Positions 33,917 through 42,858 of a DNA stretch of 64,000 nt are shown here, one piece after another. A program made the translations under genes and the position numbers. The stretch is from Microbacterium invictum. GTDB lineage: Bacteria; Actinomycetota; Actinomycetes; Actinomycetales; Microbacteriaceae. The stretch lies in assembly GCF_014197265.1 (NCBI RefSeq), contig NZ_JACIFH010000001.1:1240001-1304000 (forward strand), given 5' to 3'. The notes below the pieces were generated by a model, which was not told the DNA's origin, made no database searches, and worked only from the letters and a program-made list of their open reading frames with translations. Numbering within the stretch: position 1 is the stretch's first letter; every line of letters begins with the position of its first letter.

Positions 33917-35263
33917 TCACGCTGCGGTGTGGTCGTAGCGGTGGCGCACACCGAGTTGTGGTGTTCGGCCGGGGTCCACATGGGCAGGTGGAATGAACCA
34001 GACTTTCGCTTTGGTGCCGACACCCTCGATGCGGATGTCCCACCCGTTGTCGTGGATCAGATGGTGGCAGGCTTCACAGAGGAGCACGCCGTTGTTCATA
34101 TCGGTGGTCCCGCCTCGCGACCACCATCTGATGTGATGCACCTTGGTGATGCCGGGCGGGGCGCCGCACCTGGCGCAGCCGTGGTCGCGTTCGCAGATCG
34201 CCCGGCGCTGCGCCTTGGTGAATAGGCGCCGCTGCCGGCCCCAGTCGATGATCTCGCTTTCGGTGCCCAGCACGCACGGGATGACGCCGCCGTCGGCGGC
34301 CATCCGTCGCACGGTGCCGATGGAGATCGGTGCGGACAGTCCGTCGATGGTGCCGTGCCCGGTGCCGTTCTCAAGGTCTTCCAGGCTCACCCGGACGATC
34401 ACGGTCGCCCCACCCAGCGGCACGTCGCTGTGCTCGCAGGCCAGGACGTGTTCGCAGAGCCGGACCAGCGCATCGGCTTGGATCATCGGGATCGTCCGGT
34501 GCGGCACGTCCGGGTCGTCCGACGCCTCGGCGGCGCGCTGCGCGGCCAGCTCGGCGGTGACGAACCCTTCGATCACGGTCTTGACGGGGGCGGCATGCTC
34601 GGGTCCGACCCGACCGTTGAACATCAGCGCCCCGTCGGGGTCTTCCCACATCCGCAGGTAGCGGCTCGCCCGCAGCTCTTCCTCTCGGGCAGCGACTCCC
34701 TCGGGGTCGAGGTACGCCTCGGCGCTGCGCACCACCTTCCGCAGCAGGTCGATCGACAGGCCGGCTGCCTGCGCGACGAGGGTCTGTTCGGCCTCGTCGA
34801 CGGCCTCGGCCCCTGCCCGGATCTGCACCCGCTTCAGCATGGTGGTGATCACCGACGCCGCGGCCGCGCCGATACGCCCCGCCGACAGCGCCGCGGCCAC
34901 GTGCGGGAACCGCGCCGGGGCCCTCTCGCCGGTCAGCAGCACGCGGGGCGCCGTCGCCTCGCCCACTTCGATCAGCTTGGCGGCTTCACCACCGGTGGTG
35001 CCGAGTGAACCCGACAGCAGGCTGTTCGCATTGCGGAACCCGTGCTTCTTCGCCAGCGACTCCGGCCCCAGTTCGGGGCGTGACTGCCGCGAGATCTCGG
35101 CAGTCACTTTCGTCACTGCCGCATCCAGCTGCCTCCGCGCGGCGCCCAGCAGATTGTTCACCTTCACCAGGTCGGCGCCCGCGAGCGCGTCGAGCTGCTC
35201 CCCCGGCCACAGCTCGCGCACGGCATGGACCGTGTCGGCGAGGGCGTCGAGAGGGGAACTCAT
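33917..35263 (-). CDS. DUF222 (13E12-type) protein with HNH endonuclease domain
   Basis: A 448-residue member of the actinobacterial 13E12 repeat family: DUF222 in the first approximately 300 residues (GERAPARFPHVAAALSAGRIG, EEELRASRYLRMWEDPDGALMFNGRV nearby), then a C-terminal HNH nuclease ICERDHGCARCGAPPG...VHHIRWWSRGG...LCEACHHLIHDNGW with zinc cysteines and the catalytic His pair. Such proteins occur in many near-copies per genome and their role is unclear; several in mycobacteria are DNA-damage inducible. ATG 35263 is chosen; GTG 35272 is an alternative. It lies between pilB and the SulP gene. No terminal repeats or target duplications were seen. Confidence 0.9.
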   Translation of the reverse strand: MSSPLDALADTVHAVRELWPGEQLDALAGADLVKVNNLLGAARRQLDAAVTKVTAEISRQSRPELGPESLAKKHGFRNANSLLSGSLGTTGGEAAKLIEVGEATAPRVLLTGERAPARFPHVAAALSAGRIGAAAASVITTMLKRVQIRAGAEAVDEAEQTLVAQAAGLSIDLLRKVVRSAEAYLDPEGVAAREEELRASRYLRMWEDPDGALMFNGRVGPEHAAPVKTVIEGFVTAELAAQRAAEASDDPDVPHRTIPMIQADALVRLCEHVLACEHSDVPLGGATVIVRVSLEDLENGTGHGTIDGLSAPISIGTVRRMAADGGVIPCVLGTESEIIDWGRQRRLFTKAQRRAICERDHGCARCGAPPGITKVHHIRWWSRGGTTDMNNGVLLCEACHHLIHDNGWDIRIEGVGTKAKVWFIPPAHVDPGRTPQLGVRHRYDHTAA

Positions 35264-35284
35264 GTATCCCACAATACCTGATTC

Positions 35285-35319
35285 GGTGATTCGAGTCTAG
35301 TTCTTTTGTTCGATTCACC
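35285..35319 (-). promoter_or_regulatory. Inverted repeat and degenerate SOS-like box over the HNH gene promoter
   Basis: GGTGATTCGA (35285-35294) and TCGATTCACC (35310-35319) pair at 9 of 10 positions around 15 bases. The spacer holds a minus-strand TAGACT -10 (plus AGTCTA 35294-35299). At 35298-35313 TAGTTC-TTTT-GTTCGA keeps one perfect half of the actinobacterial LexA box (TCGAAC-N4-GTTCGA). This part of the gap is AT-rich compared with its surroundings. Confidence 0.4.
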
Positions 35320-35461
35320 ATGAGAGTTTTATCATCCTTACCAGGCATTTCTCGGGCCGTTGCATCTTATCGCCCACCTCGGACATCCGTTCGAAACGAC
35401 AACGCCGGGTAGAGTTCCTGAGGCTGGCGAACGCGCGCCACTTCCCCGTCACAGGAGCATC

Positions 35462-36985
35462 ATGACCGCCGTCGTCCCTGCCCGCGATCCGCGGAGTCGC
35501 TACCGCATCGAGCCGACGGTCTGGCAGGCGCTGCGCAGTCCGCGCCTGCTCACTCGCGAGGTGCTCGCCGGCCTGGTCGTGGCCCTCGCGCTCATCCCCG
35601 AGGCGATCGCGTTCTCGATCATCGCCGGCGTCGATCCGCGCGTCGGCCTGTTCTCGTCGTTCGTCATGGCGGTGGCGATCGCGTTCCTCGGCGGACGCCC
35701 AGCGATGATCAGCGCAGCGACCGGGGCCGTGGCACTGGTCATCGCGCCGCTCGTGCGCGACCACGGCATCCATTACCTCATCGCTACGGTCATCCTCGCG
35801 GGGGTGATTCAGATCGTGCTCGGCCTGCTCGGGGTCGCGAAGCTCATGCGGTTCATCCCGCGTTCGGTGATGGTGGGGTTCGTGAACGCGCTCGCCATCC
35901 TCATCTTCATCGCCCAGCTGCCGCAGCTGTTCGACGTGCCATGGATGGTCTACCCGCTCGTGACCGCAGGCCTTGCCATCATCTACTTCTGGCCCAAGCT
36001 GACCAAGGCCGTGCCCGCGCCGCTCGTCGCGATCATCGTGCTGACGGCGACCGTGATCGTGTTCGGCATCGCGGTGCCGACCGTCGGCGATCAGGGCGAG
36101 CTGCCCCAGTCGCTGCCGACGCTGTTCATCCCCGAGGTGCCGTTCACGCTCGAGACGCTCCAGATCATCGCGCCGTATGCCGTCGCGATGGCCGCGGTCG
36201 GGCTGCTCGAGTCGCTGCTGACCGCGAAGCTCGTCGACGACATCACCGACACCCACTCGCGCAAGACCCGCGAGGCGATCGGCCAGGGCGGCGCGAACAT
36301 CCTCTCGGGCCTGTTCGGCGGCATGGGCGGCTGCGCGATGATCGGGCAGACGATGATCAACGTGAAAGTGTCGGGCGCGCGCACGCGCATCTCGACGTTC
36401 CTGGCAGGTGTCTTCCTGCTGATCCTGATCCTGGTGCTCGGCGATGTCGTCGCGGTGATTCCGATGGCGGCGCTGGTCGCGGTCATGATCGTCGTGTCGG
36501 CGTCGACCTTCGACTGGCACTCGGTGCGGCCGGCGACGCTGAAGACCATGCCCAAGAGCGAGACGGCCGTCATGCTCATCACGGTCGTGATGACCGTCTG
36601 GACCAACAACCTCGCCATCGGCGTGCTCGCCGGTGTGCTGACGGCGATGGTGCTGTTCGCGCGGCGCGTGGCGCATTTCACGTCGGTCACCCGCCATGAG
36701 GTGATGGATGCCGGGGTGCCCGCCGTCCGCTATGAGGTCGACGGCGAGCTGTTCTTCGCGTCGAGCAACGACCTCACGACGCAGTTCGAGTACACGCACG
36801 ACCCCGAGCTCGTGGTCATCGACCTGTCGCGGTCGCACGTGTGGGACGCATCCACCGTTGCCGCGCTCGATGCGATCGAGACGAAGTACGAACGACTCGG
36901 CAAGCGTGTCGTGCTCGAGGGCATGAACGACGCCACGACGTCGTTCCACGGGCGGCTCAGCGGCGGTGCGACCGGCGGGCACTGA
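35462..36985 (+). CDS. SulP-family anion transporter with STAS domain
   Basis: A 507-residue inner membrane transporter of the SLC26/SulP family (sulfate, bicarbonate or other anions), with about 11-12 hydrophobic segments from LAGLVVALALIPEAIAFSIIAGVDPRVGLFSS (within residues 28-62), including GRPAMISAATGAVALV and NILSGLFGGMGGCAMIGQTMIN. The C-terminal STAS domain (about 400-500) is recognised by YEVDGELFFASSNDL and VVIDLSRSHVWDASTVAALD. ATG 35462 follows ACAGGAG. Substrate cannot be told. Its presence between pilB and the rest of the pil genes appears incidental. Confidence 0.9.
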   Translation: MTAVVPARDPRSRYRIEPTVWQALRSPRLLTREVLAGLVVALALIPEAIAFSIIAGVDPRVGLFSSFVMAVAIAFLGGRPAMISAATGAVALVIAPLVRDHGIHYLIATVILAGVIQIVLGLLGVAKLMRFIPRSVMVGFVNALAILIFIAQLPQLFDVPWMVYPLVTAGLAIIYFWPKLTKAVPAPLVAIIVLTATVIVFGIAVPTVGDQGELPQSLPTLFIPEVPFTLETLQIIAPYAVAMAAVGLLESLLTAKLVDDITDTHSRKTREAIGQGGANILSGLFGGMGGCAMIGQTMINVKVSGARTRISTFLAGVFLLILILVLGDVVAVIPMAALVAVMIVVSASTFDWHSVRPATLKTMPKSETAVMLITVVMTVWTNNLAIGVLAGVLTAMVLFARRVAHFTSVTRHEVMDAGVPAVRYEVDGELFFASSNDLTTQFEYTHDPELVVIDLSRSHVWDASTVAALDAIETKYERLGKRVVLEGMNDATTSFHGRLSGGATGGH

Positions 36986-37044
36986 CCCGGCGACCCGAGA
37001 GCCGCGACGCCGTGCCGAAGGTGCGAAGGCGCCGAGGTGCCGAA

Positions 37045-37077
37045 CGGATGCCGGATTCTCCCCAGCTCTGGCATCCG
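37045..37077. terminator. Inverted GGATGCC/GGCATCC hairpin between convergent sulP and pilC
   Basis: CGGATGCCGGA (37045-37055) pairs with TCTGGCATCCG (37067-37077) over 11 bp with one G-U pair and an 11-base loop. It lies 59 bp after the sulP stop and 5 bp before the pilC stop, where a shared terminator is expected. The arms are the over-represented GGATGCC heptamer in inverted orientation, as at 5948. Confidence 0.65.
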
Positions 37078-37082
37078 CTCGA

Positions 37083-38318
37083 CTATTGGTTGCCGAGCTC
37101 TCCGTAGATCGAGAAGATCGGCATGTAGAGCGACACGACCATGCCTCCGATGAGGATGCCGATGCCGACGATCAGGATCGGCTCGATCGACGCGGTGAGC
37201 TGCTCGGTGGCCGTCTCGACCTCGCCCTCGTAGAAGTCGGCGATGGATGCCAGCATCTCGGGCAGCGTTCCCGACTCCTCGCCGACGGATGCCATCTGCG
37301 CCACCATCGGCGGGAACACGCCCGCCTTGGCGAGTGGTGCTGAGAACGTCTTGCCCTGCTTGACAGACTCGCCCACCGCGCGCACGGCTTCTTCCACCTT
37401 GTAGTTGTTGGCCGCCTCACCCACGATCTCGAGCGCCTGCACGAGTGGCACGCCGGCCTTGAGCATCATCGACAGCCCGCGGCTGAACCGGGCGACGGCG
37501 ATCTTGGTCGAGAGCGGTCCGAACACGGGCAGCTTCAGCTTCCAGGGGTCGACGACGCGCCGCACCTTTTCGGTGTTCTTGTTTCGCTGCCACCAGAACG
37601 CCCCACCAATGCCGACGACGATCATGAGGGGCAGGAGCCACACCATGTTGTTCGACAGGGTGACGAGGATCTGGGTCGGCAGCGGGAGTTCCGAGCCCAT
37701 CCCGGTGAACATGTTTGCGAACACCGGCACGATGAAGGTGACCATGCCGATGACGCCGAGGATCGCGATGACGAGGACGATCAGCGGGTAGGTCGTCGCG
37801 GACTTGATCTTGTTGTTCAGTTCGGCTTCGTTCTTGTACGTCGCCGCGACGCTGGTCAGCGACTGCCCGAGAAAGCCGCCCGACTCCCCCACGCGCACCA
37901 TGCTGACCATCAGCGGCGGGAACACCCGTTCGTGCTGGGCCATCGCGGTCGACAGCGGCTGCCCCTGTTCCACCGCGGCGTGGACCTGCAGGAGCGCGGC
38001 CTGCAGCTTCTTGTCCTCGGCCTGCTCCGTGAGGATCGCGAGGGTGCGCATGAGCGGCAGGCCGGCGTTGATGAGCCCGGCCATCTGCTTGGCGAACACC
38101 GCGAGCGTGTCGGCCTTGACGTTCTTCTCGAGACCGGGGATTGATATCTCTTGATTGAGCCCGGTCTTCGAGGTCAGCGCGACCTCGAGCGGGGTGAGAC
38201 CCTGGGCGCGCAGCTTCGAGACGACGGCGCTCTCGCTGCCCGCCTCGATCGTGCCCTTGACCATCCCGCCGCCACGCGCGTCGACGGCGCGGTAGGTGTA
38301 CTCCTCGATGAGCGACAT
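37083..38318 (-). CDS. pilC: Type IV pilus platform protein PilC (GspF family)
   Basis: The polytopic inner-membrane platform on which PilB and PilT act. The 411-residue protein has two repeated GspF domains: the first contains FAKQMAGLINAGLPLMRTLAIL (about residues 70-91), the second FSRGLSMMLKAGVPLVQALEIV (about 272-293). Membrane helices include PLIVLVIAILGVIGMVTFIVPVF and the final ILIVGIGILIGGMVVSLYMPIF. The ATG overlaps the pilT stop (TGATG). Last gene of the minus-strand pil operon, followed by a hairpin built of inverted GGATGCC. Confidence 0.94.
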   Translation of the reverse strand: MSLIEEYTYRAVDARGGGMVKGTIEAGSESAVVSKLRAQGLTPLEVALTSKTGLNQEISIPGLEKNVKADTLAVFAKQMAGLINAGLPLMRTLAILTEQAEDKKLQAALLQVHAAVEQGQPLSTAMAQHERVFPPLMVSMVRVGESGGFLGQSLTSVAATYKNEAELNNKIKSATTYPLIVLVIAILGVIGMVTFIVPVFANMFTGMGSELPLPTQILVTLSNNMVWLLPLMIVVGIGGAFWWQRNKNTEKVRRVVDPWKLKLPVFGPLSTKIAVARFSRGLSMMLKAGVPLVQALEIVGEAANNYKVEEAVRAVGESVKQGKTFSAPLAKAGVFPPMVAQMASVGEESGTLPEMLASIADFYEGEVETATEQLTASIEPILIVGIGILIGGMVVSLYMPIFSIYGELGNQ

Positions 38319-39496
38319 CAGTTGCCCCAGCCCGCTGCCGAACGCTCCGAGGCGTGCATCGTCCACGCCTCCGCGTCGTAGTCCACCGGCCGCACGCGTG
38401 CCTCGTCGAACGTCTTCGGGTCTTCCGCGACCTCCTTGGCGAGCGCCAGCGAGATCGTCCCGCTCTCGACGAGACGCTTGAGGTCCTGATCGAGCGTGTG
38501 CATGCCGAGCGCACCACCGGCCTGCATCATCGAGTAGATCTGGCTGATCTCTCCCTCTCGGATGAGGTTCGCGATGGCGGGTGTGTTCACCAGCACCTCG
38601 GTGGCGATGACACGTCCGGCATCCTGCGCCTTCGGCAGCAGCGTCTGCGTGATGATGCCGCGCAAAGTGTCGCCGAGCTGGGTGCGCACTTGATTCTGCT
38701 GATCAGACGGGAACGCGTCGACGATACGGTTGATCGACTTCGCCGCGCTCTGCGTGTGCAACGTGGACATCACGAGGTGACCGGTCTCGGCCGCGGTCAG
38801 CGCCGTCGATATCGACTCGGGATCACGGAGCTCACCGATGAGGATGATGTCGGGGTCCTGACGCAGCACGCGGCGCAGCGCCTCGGAGAACGAGGCCGTG
38901 TCGCTGCCGATCTCACGCTGATGGATGAGCGCCCGCTTGCTCGTGTGCTGGAACTCCACGGGATCTTCGACGGTGACGATGTGGGCGGGCTTCGTCTGGT
39001 TGACGACGTCGATCATCGAGGCCAGCGTCGTCGACTTTCCAGAACCGGTCGGCCCCGTGACGAGCACGAGTCCACGCGGCTTCATCACGAGATCGGCGGC
39101 GACACGCGGCACGCCGAGCTCGGCGAAGCTCTTGATCCGGTCGGGGATGAACCGCAGCGCGACCGCCACCGCGCCGAGCTGGCGGAACACGTTGACGCGG
39201 AAGCGCGCGACGTTGGGCACCGTGATCGAGAGATCGACCTCGCCGTGCTGGCGGAACTCGGTGACCTGGTCACTGGTGAGCATGCCGCCTACCGCTGAGT
39301 CGAGCCAGTTCGCCGTGGTGGGCTCGAGGTATCCGGGGATGTCGGCAAGGTCGCCGTCGACGCGCATGAGCGGTGGGTGGTTCGCCGTCAGGTGCACATC
39401 GGACGCGCGCGAGCGCTGCGCGATGCCCAACAGATCGAACAGCGGCGACACACCAGCCGTCGAGGGCGGGGTCGTGGACGTGGTGGGGATCGACAT
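38318..39496 (-). CDS. pilT: Type IV pilus retraction ATPase PilT
   Basis: Motor for pilus depolymerisation, giving twitching motility and, in competent bacteria, DNA uptake. In 392 residues: ASDVHLTANHPPLMRVDGDL (N-terminal PAS-like domain, about 30-50), Walker A VLVTGPTGSGKSTTLASMID (about 145-164), HIVTVEDPVEF, Walker B ILIGELRDPES and the PilT-specific HLVMSTLHTQSAAKSINRIVDAFP. The N-terminus carries a 20-residue Ser/Thr/Pro extension. It is coupled to pilC downstream and 6 bp from the pilO-like gene upstream. Confidence 0.94.
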   Translation of the reverse strand: MSIPTTSTTPPSTAGVSPLFDLLGIAQRSRASDVHLTANHPPLMRVDGDLADIPGYLEPTTANWLDSAVGGMLTSDQVTEFRQHGEVDLSITVPNVARFRVNVFRQLGAVAVALRFIPDRIKSFAELGVPRVAADLVMKPRGLVLVTGPTGSGKSTTLASMIDVVNQTKPAHIVTVEDPVEFQHTSKRALIHQREIGSDTASFSEALRRVLRQDPDIILIGELRDPESISTALTAAETGHLVMSTLHTQSAAKSINRIVDAFPSDQQNQVRTQLGDTLRGIITQTLLPKAQDAGRVIATEVLVNTPAIANLIREGEISQIYSMMQAGGALGMHTLDQDLKRLVESGTISLALAKEVAEDPKTFDEARVRPVDYDAEAWTMHASERSAAGWGN

Positions 39497-39502
39497 GGCG
39501 GT

Positions 39503-40288
39503 TCAGCCTTCCGTCCGGGTGAAGGTGAGCACCGACAAGGTGAGCTTGCCCGTGGAGTACTCGAGGTTGATCGGTGAGAGCAGGCGTGGTCCGGCGCCGA
39601 GGGCATCGACGAACGCCGCAGCCTTCTGCGCGTCAGCGGTCATCTCCGCACGGACTGCAGCGGTGTCGACGTCCTCAGCATCTCCGCTGTCGGAGTCGTC
39701 ATCCTCGGCGCCGGGCAGGGCATACGGAAGCGTCAGATCGACGGTGACGGTGACGAGCACCTGCATCTGCGGAGACTCGTCCGAGCCGCCGGGCGCTGCG
39801 GGAGCGGTCGTTTCGGGAACTGCCGCGTCGCTCACGGCCGAGTCGGTATCGGTCTGCTCAGTCGACGCAGCATCGGCAGCCCCGGTGCTTGCCGCTGCCT
39901 CCGCGACCGGGTTGCCGTCGGCATCCAGGCCCGTGCGGGGCGTCCACTGCTCCAACTCGCCGGCGACGACACTTTCAATGCGGATGTCAGCTGTCTCCGC
40001 CGCGGCATCGACGATCTCGTGGATGTCATCGAGCTTCGGTGCGGCGGCGATCTCGCTTCGCAGCTCGGCGAGGTTGCGGTCGATCTCGTCGATGCGGTCG
40101 TCGGCTGCGGACAGTGCGTCGATCTGCGTCTGGTAGACCGCGTTGCTCTGGTCGACCGAGTCGGCGTTCGCGTTGATGGTCTGCGCCTGCGCGAACATCG
40201 GCATCCCGATGAGCGCCACGCCCAAGACCAGCACGACGACGAGGAGGAGGATGCCGAGGAGATTGATCAGCTGCTTGTTGAGGGTCAT
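39503..40288 (-). CDS. pilO: PilO-like type IV pilus alignment protein
   Basis: A 261-residue bitopic membrane protein: short cytosolic start, one membrane helix (INLLGILLLVVVLVLGVALIGMPMF, residues 8-32), then a coiled coil (about 45-90, QIDALSAADDRIDEIDRNLAELRSEI region), an acidic Thr/Ala/Asp-rich variable insert (about 125-200) and a C-terminal domain. Position after pilN and the helix plus coiled-coil layout are the main evidence for PilO; sequence similarity is weak, as usual for this family. It overlaps pilN by four bases (ATGA). Confidence 0.75.
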   Translation of the reverse strand: MTLNKQLINLLGILLLVVVLVLGVALIGMPMFAQAQTINANADSVDQSNAVYQTQIDALSAADDRIDEIDRNLAELRSEIAAAPKLDDIHEIVDAAAETADIRIESVVAGELEQWTPRTGLDADGNPVAEAAASTGAADAASTEQTDTDSAVSDAAVPETTAPAAPGGSDESPQMQVLVTVTVDLTLPYALPGAEDDDSDSGDAEDVDTAAVRAEMTADAQKAAAFVDALGAGPRLLSPINLEYSTGKLTLSVLTFTRTEG

Positions 40289-40929
40289 TGCTGTGCCTCC
40301 GCAGCGTAGGTGCCCGTGTACACGGTCTGATCGAACGTGACACGCAGCTCGTAGTCGTATGCGTCGCCGGAGAGGGTCGTCGCCCAGCCATCGGCGTCGA
40401 GGACACCGGGCAGTTGACGCACCTCACGGATGAGGGCGACGAAGTCGGTCGGCGTCGCGCTGATGAAGTGGATGCTGCCGGAGGCACCCGCCTCGGTGGT
40501 CGGATCTTCCGTGTGCGGCAACCCGCCGGGCGCGAGCGAGTACTCCGAGATGCCGACGTCCGCTGGCAGGACATCCTTCACGGTCTCCAGCAGACCTCCC
40601 CATTTCAGGTCGGTGCCCATAGCCTGCGTCCGGAAGTCGCCGAGCTCGGACTCGAGCTGGAGCTTCTGACTGACCGGCTGCAGCGCTGCGACCTGGATGA
40701 GCAGCTCGTTGGTGTGCGCGTTCGCCGCCGCGAGGCGCACCGAGGCGGCGGTCAGCAGCGTGAACACCCCTGCCGTGCCGATGGCGACGACCGCGAGGAC
40801 GGCCACGAAGCCCCAGCCCCACTTGCGCAGCAGACCAGCGCGTTCGCGGCGCTCGACGACGGTGCGCGGCAGCAGGTTTACTCGGGGCGCACCGCCCACG
40901 GTGAGGGTCGGTGCCGATGCGAAGGCCAT
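40285..40929 (-). CDS. pilN: PilN-like type IV pilus assembly protein
   Basis: A 214-residue bitopic protein whose cytosolic N-terminus carries the PilN signature RVNLLPRTVVERR (about residues 15-27), the segment that docks into PilM. A membrane helix follows (GWGFVAVLAVVAIGTAGVFTLL, about 38-60), then a coiled coil and a small ferredoxin-like C-terminal domain (SGSIHFISATPTDFVALIREV). It starts one base inside the pilM stop and overlaps pilO by four bases, so pilMNO are translationally coupled. Confidence 0.85.
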   Translation of the reverse strand: MAFASAPTLTVGGAPRVNLLPRTVVERRERAGLLRKWGWGFVAVLAVVAIGTAGVFTLLTAASVRLAAANAHTNELLIQVAALQPVSQKLQLESELGDFRTQAMGTDLKWGGLLETVKDVLPADVGISEYSLAPGGLPHTEDPTTEAGASGSIHFISATPTDFVALIREVRQLPGVLDADGWATTLSGDAYDYELRVTFDQTVYTGTYAAEAQQ

Positions 40930-41993
40930 CAGCGATCCCCTCCGAGGGCGAGTGCGGCAGTGGTGATGAGATTCAGGTCGTCGTCGGCCGACGCCACCGC
41001 GGTCTTGACTGCGATGACACCACTGGCGGCGAGCACCTGCACGGGCATCGGCAGGCTGGCCCCCAACGCGGCAGGAATGCCGGCGACGGCGGCACCGGCT
41101 CCGCTGACAAGCACCCGGGTGATGGGAGCGTCTGCCGAGCGGTCGGCATAGAACCGCAGCGTGCTGCCCAGGCGCAGCACGAGATCGTCGATGGCTGCGG
41201 GAGTCATCTCCGTGCTCGGCCGGGCGAGTGCGCGCGCCGCGGAGCGTCGCCGCAGCGGCACCTCGCCGCCTGCGGACGCAGGAACGGTCTGGAGGATCTC
41301 CTCCAGAGCGGGCACGTTCTCGGCATCGTGCTCCACGGTCTCGGAGGCGTGGGCGCGCACCGCCGCCGTCGCGATGTCGACCGGGATGATGCGCACGAAG
41401 CGGGGCGCGCCGTCCTGCACGACGACGACGTAACTCGTGTGGTCGCCGAGGTGGAGGGCCGCGACCGTCTCGCCCTGCGCCGCGACGCGCGAGACCGCTC
41501 GGGCCAAGGCGAACGGAGCGAGGTCGACCACCTCGACGTCGATCTTCGCCTTGGCGATGGTGCCGACGAGCTCCTCGACCGTCTCGGCAACGGCCGCGAC
41601 CAGCAGGCCTGACACCTGGTCGCCCTCCTGCGAGATCGGGTAGAAGTCGAGAACCGCCTGATCGGCCGGCACCGGCAGCAGGTCCTGGACCTGGAAGGGC
41701 AGTGCCTGGGCGAGCAGGTCGGGCCGCATCGCCTGGGTCGTATAGTCGCGGACGAGAATGCGACGGCTGCCGATTCCCAGCACGACGCGCTTCGACTTGA
41801 TGCCCGCGCGCGACCAGAGCTGGCGGATGGCCAGCGTCACGGCATCCCGATCGAAGACTTCGGAGTCCTTCGCAGCGCCGGGCGGAAGAGGGACGGCGCC
41901 GTACGCCACCAGGGTCGGGGACTTCCCCGTCGTCACCTCGGCGGCGCGCACGCCCTCTTCGGTGATCTCCAGACCGACGATCGTCTTCGCCAT
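40929..41993 (-). CDS. pilM: Type IV pilus assembly protein PilM (actin-like ATPase fold)
   Basis: A 354-residue cytosolic actin-like protein that links the PilN/PilO membrane subcomplex to the motor. The opening VGLEITEEGVRAAEV (phosphate-1-like strand), VVLGIGSRRILVRDYTTQAM, LPFQVQDLLPVPADQAVLDFYPI (within 95-120) and LVSGAGAAVAGIPAAL near 275-290 are family landmarks. It begins 25 bp after the prepilin peptidase gene on the same strand. Confidence 0.9.
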   Translation of the reverse strand: MAKTIVGLEITEEGVRAAEVTTGKSPTLVAYGAVPLPPGAAKDSEVFDRDAVTLAIRQLWSRAGIKSKRVVLGIGSRRILVRDYTTQAMRPDLLAQALPFQVQDLLPVPADQAVLDFYPISQEGDQVSGLLVAAVAETVEELVGTIAKAKIDVEVVDLAPFALARAVSRVAAQGETVAALHLGDHTSYVVVVQDGAPRFVRIIPVDIATAAVRAHASETVEHDAENVPALEEILQTVPASAGGEVPLRRRSAARALARPSTEMTPAAIDDLVLRLGSTLRFYADRSADAPITRVLVSGAGAAVAGIPAALGASLPMPVQVLAASGVIAVKTAVASADDDLNLITTAALALGGDR

Positions 41994-42018
41994 GTCGCGC
42001 TCCTCTCCCCAGGCCGGC

Positions 42019-42858
42019 TCAGCCGGCGACCAGCATTCCTACGTACCAACGGGCGATCGCCTCGCCCGACAAGACTCCGACCCACGCCCCGGCGACCATG
42101 TACGGGCCGAACGGGATCGCGCTCTTGCGCGTCGCCTTGCGCGTCGCCATCAGCGCGAGACCGACGACTCCGCCGATGAGGAAGGCGGCGAATGCGCCGA
42201 CGACCAGCGCGCCCCAGCCGATCCAGCCGAGCGCGGCTCCGAGCACACCGGCGAGCTTGACATCGCCGCCACCCATACCGCCCGGCTTGACGACGCGCAG
42301 CAGGAAGTAGAACGCGAACAGCGCCAAGCCGCCGATCGCCGCGCGCAGCAGCGCCTCCCACGGCACGCCGAGAAGGCACGCGAGGGCGAACAGCGCGGCC
42401 AGCACGATATAGCTCGGCAGCACGATGACGTTCGGCAGTCGTCGCGTGTCGAGGTCGATCATCGTGAGCGCAATGCTGATGGATGCCAGGTAGAGGTAGG
42501 CGACCAGCACCGGCCAGAACTCGGGCGGGACCGATCCTTGAGCGAGCGCCGCGGAACCGAACGACTCGACCAGCCACCACGTCACGCCGACGAACGCGAC
42601 TCCCGTCGCCAGTTCGACCAGCGGATACCGCGCCGAGATCCGCACACCACACGACGCGCACTTACCGCGCAAAGCTAGCCATGACACGAGGGGCACGTTC
42701 TGCCACGGCCGCACCGGTGCATCGCACACCGGGCACTGGCTGGGCCGGGTGAGCGGGATGCCCGCTGGCACCCGGTAGACCACGACGTTCAGGAACGAGC
42801 CGATGATCAGGCCGAGAACACCTGCGAAGACAAGGAGGACGAGTGCAGGAGCTGTCAC
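42019..42858 (-). CDS. pilD: Prepilin peptidase (type IV leader peptidase/N-methyltransferase)
   Basis: A 279-residue polytopic aspartic protease that cleaves the leader of prepilins before the conserved Phe/Met and methylates the new N-terminus. The first helix GLIIGSFLNVVVYRVP (about 15-30) is followed by a cytosolic zinc loop with CPVCDAP and CASCGVRIS (about 43-76). The catalytic aspartates lie in MIDLDTRRLPN (about 137-147) and GGGDVKLAGVLG (about 196-207). Its GTG start overlaps the stop of the PilX-like gene. Four candidate substrates are encoded upstream. Confidence 0.94.
   Translation of the reverse strand: MTAPALVLLVFAGVLGLIIGSFLNVVVYRVPAGIPLTRPSQCPVCDAPVRPWQNVPLVSWLALRGKCASCGVRISARYPLVELATGVAFVGVTWWLVESFGSAALAQGSVPPEFWPVLVAYLYLASISIALTMIDLDTRRLPNVIVLPSYIVLAALFALACLLGVPWEALLRAAIGGLALFAFYFLLRVVKPGGMGGGDVKLAGVLGAALGWIGWGALVVGAFAAFLIGGVVGLALMATRKATRKSAIPFGPYMVAGAWVGVLSGEAIARWYVGMLVAG

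Noticed and set aside
33917-35263. Homing endonuclease or mobile element inserted in the pil locus
   Set aside because: The DUF222-HNH architecture is the common 13E12 type, and no terminal repeats, target duplications or interrupted gene were found.
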